Assembly (NCBI GenBank): GCA_025175895.1 | Contig: CM045990.1 | Span: 57,227,704-57,291,703, forward strand | Reading direction: 5' to 3' | Length of the DNA: 64,000 bases | From: Wurfbainia villosa | Lineage: Eukaryota > Streptophyta > Magnoliopsida > Zingiberales > Zingiberaceae | Shown: piece by piece, positions 56,800-64,000 of the stretch | Position numbering within the stretch: the stretch's first letter is position 1 | Layout of the letters: every line of letters starts with the position of its first letter | Position numbers and translations under genes: made by a program | The notes under the pieces: generated by a model | Database searches by the model: none | Told to the model about the DNA's origin: nothing | Seen by the model: the letters and a program-made list of their open reading frames with translations, nothing else

Positions 56800-59700
56800 T
56801 CACACAACCACTTGAGCAGCTGCAAGCCTTGCGATTGGGACCCTGAAGGGAAACAAAATTCAGCAATTATGACTAGTACAATGCTGCAAGAATCTTACAA
56901 AAAATTTCAAAGAGGTTAAATTCATGCTTGGTTTTATTTTTCTCCTTTTCCCTATAAGAAAAATAAATTGTTCATATTTTGAGAGGAATATTGTGGAAGA
57001 ACCTGTAAGGAGAACATGAGACATAGTCTAGTCCAACTTTAGAAAAGAAAGCAACAGAAGAGGGCTCTCCACCATGCTCACCACATATCCCTAGCTGTGA
57101 ACAGAAAAATCAAAGAATATGTATAAGAAAAAATATTTTGAGCGTTTTCTGTATTTTAGTGCGCAAAGAACCAACAAGATCTTTGGCAATTCATTCAAAA
57201 GATTTGAAATCAAAGACGTCTGTGTAGCATTGTTGATACACCCACATAGCAATCAATGGTTATACCAAACTTGGCGCTGTTACCTTTAAATCAGGTCTAG
57301 CTCTTCGGCCTCTTTCGACAGCAACCTTAATTAGCTCGCCTACACCTTGCTGGTCAAGAACCTGAGTCCACAAACAAAGAGATTAGTATCTCATATGCAA
57401 TAAAACAGTACCACAGAATAATGGCATCCAACATGCATGGTTGAAAAGTACTCATGAAAAATAGAGAAAAAAATTGGCAAATCTTCAAATTACTGAAAAG
57501 CATAACAAAACAAGTGATGAATAGCAGTTTGTAGTAAAGTCATACAATCCGGTGCTTATAACAAAAAACATTTTTCTATGCTCCAACAAACATATTGTAA
57601 AATGGAGAGTTTGATACTACAGTACTTCAAAATAATCTTTTGTTCACTTTAGCTGAAACACTAGACATGATTCAATATCTAGTAGAAAAAATTATCAGAG
57701 TTAGTCCCCAGATATTGTACACAACTGATATAAGTTTAGAAATCTTACCTCAAATGGATCATTTTGTAGGATTCCTGTGGCCAAGTAGATTGGAAGAAAT
57801 TTTCCAACATCATCCCTACTGTAACCAAATGTCATTTGTGTGAGATCATTTGTTCCGAAAGAAAAGAACTCTGCCTGTTTAGCAATCTGCCAACATAAAA
57901 ATGGTGCAGTAAGACTGTGCAATAACAATAAGAAATAGATTTGAATGCACTTGCTAGTTAAAAGGGTAGCCCGTTACACGAAAGGGTCCAGGGAAATATT
58001 GGATCACATTGAATGCACTTGCTAGTTATTGCCAGAAAATATTGGAAGAGGGTTTGCATCTGCAGGCTAAGAATCAGATAGAAGAAATTCCTCTATCTGG
58101 TTCTCTAATATAATTGTTGTGCATAAACACCAGAACTTTGATAATTGACTCACGAGTAACCAAGTGCATGCTTTCTTTAGAATATCTATGAACAGATAGT
58201 ACCATAAGTAAAATAGAAGAGGATGCTACAAGTAAATGTTTTACCTCATCTGCAATAAGAGCAGCTCTTGGAACCTCAATCATTGTTCCAACCTTGTAGT
58301 CTACAGCGGATCCTGTCTCAGAGAAGACTTTCTTGGCTATCTCCCTTATCAGACTCACTTGATGCTCCAATTCCTAATGCTCAAAGGCCAATGGTTAGAA
58401 GTTGCAGAATGAAGTGATTTGATTTCCGCAGTCATAGCAAATGAGGGTCTCAAAATTAGTGTATGATTCAAGAGTAACATGCTGTGTGAAGTTATAAAAG
58501 ATGAAATAATTATGACTGTATTAAAGAATCTCATGCTTAAATGATTAGAAATCAATATCACATGATAATTATGAACCCAAATTGAATGTTTATAACACAG
58601 CTTTAGTACACTAAAATAAAGGTTTAAGGTCCTAAAGGTTGTCAGATTATTAAGTATTATTTTGCAAGTCAATGGCAAGGTTTTCTTTTAGTGATTGAGC
58701 ATTATCAAGCCATTTGATGACAAGGTTTATTCTCACATTCTTCATCATTTTCTACTAATTAAGATTCCATGGCAGAATAGTTTGGTATTACATGAATTAC
58801 TTTAATATGTAAAAAAGAATAAGAAAATTGTCATACCTGAGGTGTTCCAGTCAGAGGAACCATTATCTCTGGAAAAACTGTCACACCTTGATTGGTCATA
58901 GATATAGCAGCTTCAAATATAGCACGTGCTTGCATCTCTGTCAACTCTGGGTAGGATATGCCAAGCCTAGAAGAAGAGTTCAAACAAATTGTAATCAATG
59001 TCTAAACTCACAAGTAATTAGAACAAATTCAATTCATAATTATAGGCTTTGTTTAGCAAATTCGGATCACTTCGTAACCAAGAAGCCTAACTCTTTAGTA
59101 GTCAGCATCTTGCCATTCAAAAACAGACAGTATTAAATAAACAAACTATAATTGTAGCTATCACAAACTTTAACAAATATTCTTCTATGGATTAATGCAG
59201 TTATGGAACTGAACCTGCAACCACGGAAACCAAGCATGGGATTCACTTCAGAAAGGTTCTCCACTCTTGCATAAACTTCGTCTTCTTTTGCACCAGTTTC
59301 TGAGACCATTTCACGAACAATTTCCTCAATGTTACCCTCTGGCAAAAACTCGTGCAGTGGAGGATCTAACAGTCGGATAGTCACTGGGAACCCTGCAAAC
59401 CAGAGTAGAGACAAAAGGATTAGATACATTTATTATTATATGCATGTTAATCAATGAGCTATAGAGAACTTGATTGCACAGCCACCTAAACTTTTGTTTC
59501 ATGAGTCAAAAGAAATGATGGTATATCGAGCAACAAATACAGATGCTATTTCTTTTAAAAAAAGATTAATATTTGAATGATGAAACTAACCATCCATGGC
59601 ACGAAAGATCCCCTCAAAATCTGATCTCTGATAAGGCAAGAGGAGATTTAACGCCCATTGCCTTTGCTCCTTATTTGGTGCCATTATCATTTGTCGAACA

Positions 59701-62700
59701 GCCTTTATCCTCTCATCCGAAGCAAAGAACTGTGACAAATGGATGTCATACACATGCAATAAAAAGGAAAAAAAAAATGTCTACAAACAAAGTGCATGCA
59801 AAGATTGTTTATCTTCGGTTTCATCATAGAGTAAGAACAAGAATGATAAATCCATAACCATCTATAGTATCTACCCTATGAGCCATTCTTAGTAGCATTG
59901 ACATAGAATGTCATCTTGAGGCATTTTAATAGAACAACTGTAATACACTAATTTATTAATCTAACCATGTGTTCCGTCCGACAAAGCCCAATTCCTTGTG
60001 CACCATTATTTCTTGCTGTTAGTGCATCATCAGGTGTATCAGCATTTGCCATGACCTAGAATGATGTATAAAAAAATAGATTAGATTCTTGATAAAAATA
60101 ATAATGTACAAGAGGATGAAAATAATTAATTGTTGTTCTTTCTCCCATCAAATACCATTGCTATTTTCATCCTACAAGAACACCACCAATCACTCAAACC
60201 TGATTAATGCCAAGGAAATTAGCTCAAAGGTTGTATCAGGTTGAATGGAAGGTCCAGTTGGAATGTTACTTTTTACTGGCAGCATAAGAACCTTAATCTG
60301 TCCTTCAAATTTTTTTCAGAGCACCACAGTATGAATTAGCTTTGACATCAATATTACCTTTAGTTGCCTTATCTCATCAACCCAAGACATAAAGGTTTCC
60401 AGGTCACCAGTGAGAACTGGTGGAGAAAGTGATTGCTTCCCCAAGATTACTTCTCCTGTCGATCCATTAAGTGACAACCACTCGCCTTCTTTCAATACAT
60501 TACCTCCAACAACAACAACCTAGATGACAAAAAACCAATAACAGAAGTTATTTTGTTTTTCAAGTGATGTATTAGAGATATAAATAAGAAAGTGTCCACT
60601 GCGAGTAGAAGTGAACTTCAATCCTACCGGTAGTGGTGAACTTCAATCCTAACTAAAGAATAAACTGCAGTACTGCTGGAGTTAATATTTTGGAACATCT
60701 AAGGCTATAGAGTACACTCTACCATATTTAAGAAATCATCAGACTATAAGAGTACACTGTACACCACATTTAAGAACTTACCTTGTTGGAATCATTTACT
60801 CGGATATCAGAGCAGCCAGATATACAGCATTTTCCCCATCCACGTGCTACAACAGCAGCATGAGAAGTCATACCACCTCTAGCTGTTAGTATACCTTCAG
60901 CCGCATGCATGCCACCAACATCCTCTGGGCTAGTCTCTGTCCTCACCTTCATGCAAAAGTAACGGCATGTCAAGAAACTAGCTAGACAACAAGAAGAAAA
61001 AAGTCTGAAGTCTAATAAATTCCATATCTTATGATATATGATCTGATTGTGTAAAGTAACAACTAATTGATTTCTTTCAGAGGAGGTACTAACTTATTTT
61101 AACAGAAAGTTGAACCAAACAACCAAAAACAAGGGACTAGTGAAAATGTGGGTTTTTCCATTTATCGATAATGCTCTGCTTTCTACTTAATAGTGCAATT
61201 GAAACTTCTATATACTAACTCAAGATTGATAAATTTTAGTCTCTGTTTAAATCTTACGCAGCGATAAAAATAAATTACCAAAATAACAGCCTTTCCCTGA
61301 GCATGCCATGCTTCAGCATCCTCAGCCGTAAAGACAATTTGACCAACTGCAGCTCCTGGTGATGCAGGCAATCCTGTTCCAATCACTTTATCCTTGTAGG
61401 CCGATGGGTCCTCAAACTAGACAACATAAGAGAAAAATAAAATCAAATCAGCCAATATATATATCTAGAAGTACTTGCACATCATTCAAGCATGGAACTT
61501 GTAAAGTTATAAAAGTACATATACCATGAAAATGTATTTCTTTATTCTTTAGCTAGCATTGTCTAGGTACCATTTTTTAGATTAGCTCATCTACAACAAT
61601 AATACTTAAAATAAACCACAAAACATTAGCTCATTTACAACATTTGTTTTAAAATATATTCTAATCAATGCACTTATTGCTCTTATTTTAATAATTACCT
61701 GTGGATGAAGAAGCTGGTCGACATGACCAGGCTCCACCATCTTAATAGCAGAACAAGTGTCAACGAGGCCTTCTTTGACCATGTCAACTGCAATCTTTAC
61801 TGCACCTCTGCCAGTGCGCTTTCCTATTCGGCACTGTAGCATCCAAAGCCTATTCTCCTGCACAGTAAACTCAATATCCTGCGATGGTACACAAAAAGCA
61901 CCTTAACACACCAGCAATTCAACAAAATGAAAGGGTTGATTCCACATATAGGAGTTGAACGCTTAGAAACATGTTAACAGAGAAGAAGTATTTTTCCCAA
62001 ACTTATTCATGAAATAGAGAAGCCAAATTACATTTAGAAGGAAGCCTCAAGCTTCAAACTATTTGAAAGAGATTTCAATCAAAGGAATCTAACCATCATG
62101 TCTTTATAATGCCTTTCCAAAATTTCACAGTTCTCAACTAGCTCATCATAAGCTTTTGGGACACACTCCTTCATGGTGTCTATATCTTGTGGTGTTCTGA
62201 TTCCAGCAACTACATCTTCACCCTGAAAATTAACTTGAATATTTAAGTGGCTCATCATGACAATAAACAATTTCAGAAAATTAACATTTATACACACACA
62301 AATCATAATGGACTAAGGGAACAAAAATAATATATAAAAAATATATATATAAATCCATCAACTTCCCTCAAAATGAGTGAATTTAGTCAACCAAAAATGC
62401 AGCGGCAATAGGTTCTCTTGGTTCGTTAACTTGATTCATTCGAGAAATAAACACATGAAGGTTTCAACATGAAACAAACCATCTAATTCTAATTGGAAAG
62501 AATTAGATAGGCAACGTGAAGGCAAAGGGAAAACAAGATAAGACTTTACTTGAGCATTGTAAAGGAACTCCCCGTAGAGCTTCTTCTCGCCGGTGCTCGG
62601 GTTTCGCGTGAAAAGAACTCCAGTCCCAGAGGTGTCCCCCATGTTTCCAAACACCATGCACTGCACATTTACCGCAGTCCCCTGGAGCCCCTTGATCTGG

Positions 62701-64000
62701 TTGATGCTCCTGTACTTCCTCGCCCTGGGGCTGTCCCATGAGTCGAACACCGCGATCACCGCAAGATACAGCTGCCTCTTCGGATCTGCAAGATCCCCCA
62801 AACTTCTCTCGAGCAAAACCACCAAATAACCTAAACCTAAAAATGCGCTACAGGACGAGAGACTTGGTTTCGCAAAGACGGAAGGCCTTACCGGTGGGGA
62901 ACTGCTCTCCTTTGGCCTCAACGTAGACGTCCTTGTACAGGTCAACGAGCTCTTTCAGATCGCCGGCGTCGAGATCGGTGTCCCGCTCCGCCCCTTTAGC
63001 TTTCTTCAGGGCTTCAAGTTTCTCTTCGAACAGAGGGTGGGGAATGCCCATCACCTACAAAGATAATTAATTAATTAATTAGAAAAATAGTGAACCATTT
63101 CTGTTAACTCAATCATAACACCGGAAATTGTTTCTCTGCTATTTAATTATTTAAACAATGCCTCCTCTTATGTATGTCCACATATTTAAGGATAATCGAT
63201 GTTCTATATAATGGTTTATATTAAAGGAAAAATAAGTCTATTTGGCTACTTAAATTCATAATAATATATTCTTTACCGAAGAATTAAAAAATCGCTTCCA
63301 AACTATTTTTTCATAAAATTATTTTTAGCATAATATTAATTTATATAAAGCAATTAAAGATGGTATCTTTTTTATATAAAATAAATACAAAATAGATAAG
63401 AAGAAAATTATAAATAAGATGTTATAGTAATAATAATAATTTTTTAAAAAAAAAATAATTTGTAAATATAAATATATTAATTAAATAAATAATTTATAGT
63501 CGCATAATATATTAAATCAAAATTATATTATGTGATATATGATGCATTTACTCACCACATCTCCGAACATATCCAAGAAGCGACGATAAGAGTCATAGGC
63601 AAATCTCTGACCACCAGCCTTCGTTGCCAGCCCCACCACCACTTCGTCGTTCAATCCCAAATTCAATACGGTGTCCATCATCCCCGGCATCGACACCTTC
63701 ATCCATTTTTCAAATAAAAAATACATGTATCGATATATATATCAAAGTCAAAGAATTACCAAAACTGCAGTAGCTAGTACCGCTGCACCAGAGCGCACGG
63801 AGACGAGAAGCGGCCGCGAAGCGTCTCCGAACTTTCGATCCATCTCGGCCTCCATGCCACTCAGCCCCTCCAGTATCTCCTCCCACAGCCCCGCCGGCAG
63901 TAAGCGCCCTCCGAGCTGGTACTCTTGGCACGCCTCCGTCGACACCGTCAATCCCGGCGGCACCGATAGGCCGACGCTCGCCATCTCCGCCAAGTTCGCT
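56800..64000 (-). CDS. PPDK: Pyruvate, phosphate dikinase, exons for all but the N-terminus
   Basis: The enzyme interconverts pyruvate + ATP + phosphate and PEP + AMP + PPi, in chloroplast (C4/CAM, with transit peptide) or cytosol. Exons on the minus strand: 64000-63781 (continues outside), 63696-63556, 63054-62892, 62785-62550, 62222-62094, 61878-61699, 61416-61279, 60946-60782, 60519-60358, 60055-59966, 59729-59591, 59392-59215, 58966-58837, 58373-58245, 57886-57749, 57361-57284, 57094-57003, 56842-56800. All introns are GT-AG and phases agree, giving about 849 codons to TGA at 56800. Visible motifs: SVRSGAA/VSMPGMMDTVLN (ATP-grasp), TRNPSTGEKKLYGE, GGMTSHAAV with catalytic His at 60860-60862 and regulatory Thr at 60866-60868, NPMLGFRGCR, FGTNDLTQM, and catalytic Cys in GICGEHGGE (57083-57085). 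No stop or frameshift. About 30 mature residues and any transit peptide are missing. The first exon is GC-rich. Confidence 0.96.

Noticed and set aside
56734..62829. Plus-strand frames across the PPDK gene
   Set aside because: They are antisense shadows of PPDK exons and introns.

Overview
The window is plant nuclear DNA. It is a deeply nested cluster of transposable elements (about 1-55.6 kb) next to the 3' end of one host gene, a pyruvate, phosphate dikinase (PPDK) gene read on the minus strand (56.8 kb to beyond 64 kb). Evidence for a plant is the PPDK family, spliceosomal GT-AG introns, Sirevirus-type Ty1/copia elements, a Ty3/gypsy chromovirus, a CACTA transposon and a tRNA-derived SINE. 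The GC-rich first visible PPDK exon followed by AT-richer exons fits a commelinid monocot, but that is only an inference. All boundaries and splice sites were read by eye, without any alignment program.

Left block (1-24.2 kb): a gag-only Sirevirus-like element (TE2, entering from the left and ending at 9454) is split inside its gag by a second gag-only element (TE1, 49-5495, target duplication AAATC). An LTR-like fragment (9455-11280) and a gypsy LTR remnant (11281-11935) follow. A further LTR (TE3, about 11958-24154) is split by TE4 (12288-23291, minus strand, duplication CATAC), whose own 5' LTR is split by TE5 (17315-22822, minus strand, duplication AAAAC). TE1, TE2, TE4 and TE5 carry an extended gag but no recognisable pol. 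They resemble the TR-GAG type of non-autonomous element.

Middle block (24.2-55.6 kb): old LTR and gag scraps are followed by a SINE with a 19-bp target duplication. An apparent solo LTR (TE6, 26326-55604 including insertions) was invaded by a 28-kb minus-strand Sirevirus derivative (TE7, 26913-55169, duplication GTTGG). TE7 was then hit three times: a degenerate Ty3/gypsy element in one LTR (TE8, 27101-34810), a deleted CACTA transposon (TE9, 37550-41862, duplication TGT), and a copia element with an intact 1027-codon protease-integrase-RT-RNase H frame in the other LTR (TE10, 46900-55099). Removing the insertions gives TE7 LTRs of 1343 and 1342 bp, which supports the reconstruction.

Right block (55.6-64 kb): AT-rich spacer, then 18 PPDK exons in consistent phase, ending in the catalytic-Cys exon and a short last exon. 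The N-terminal codons and any transit peptide lie beyond the window.

Working together: TE10 supplies an open pol but has a broken gag, while the gag-only elements supply gag but no pol. TE10 is therefore a plausible relative of the helper that moved them. Recurrent non-coding structures in the LTRs deserve a second look: TATA boxes inside covarying hairpins, arrays of CCAAG/CTTGG mini-hairpins, repeated CAGTCGACTG palindromes, and multiplied polypurine tracts.
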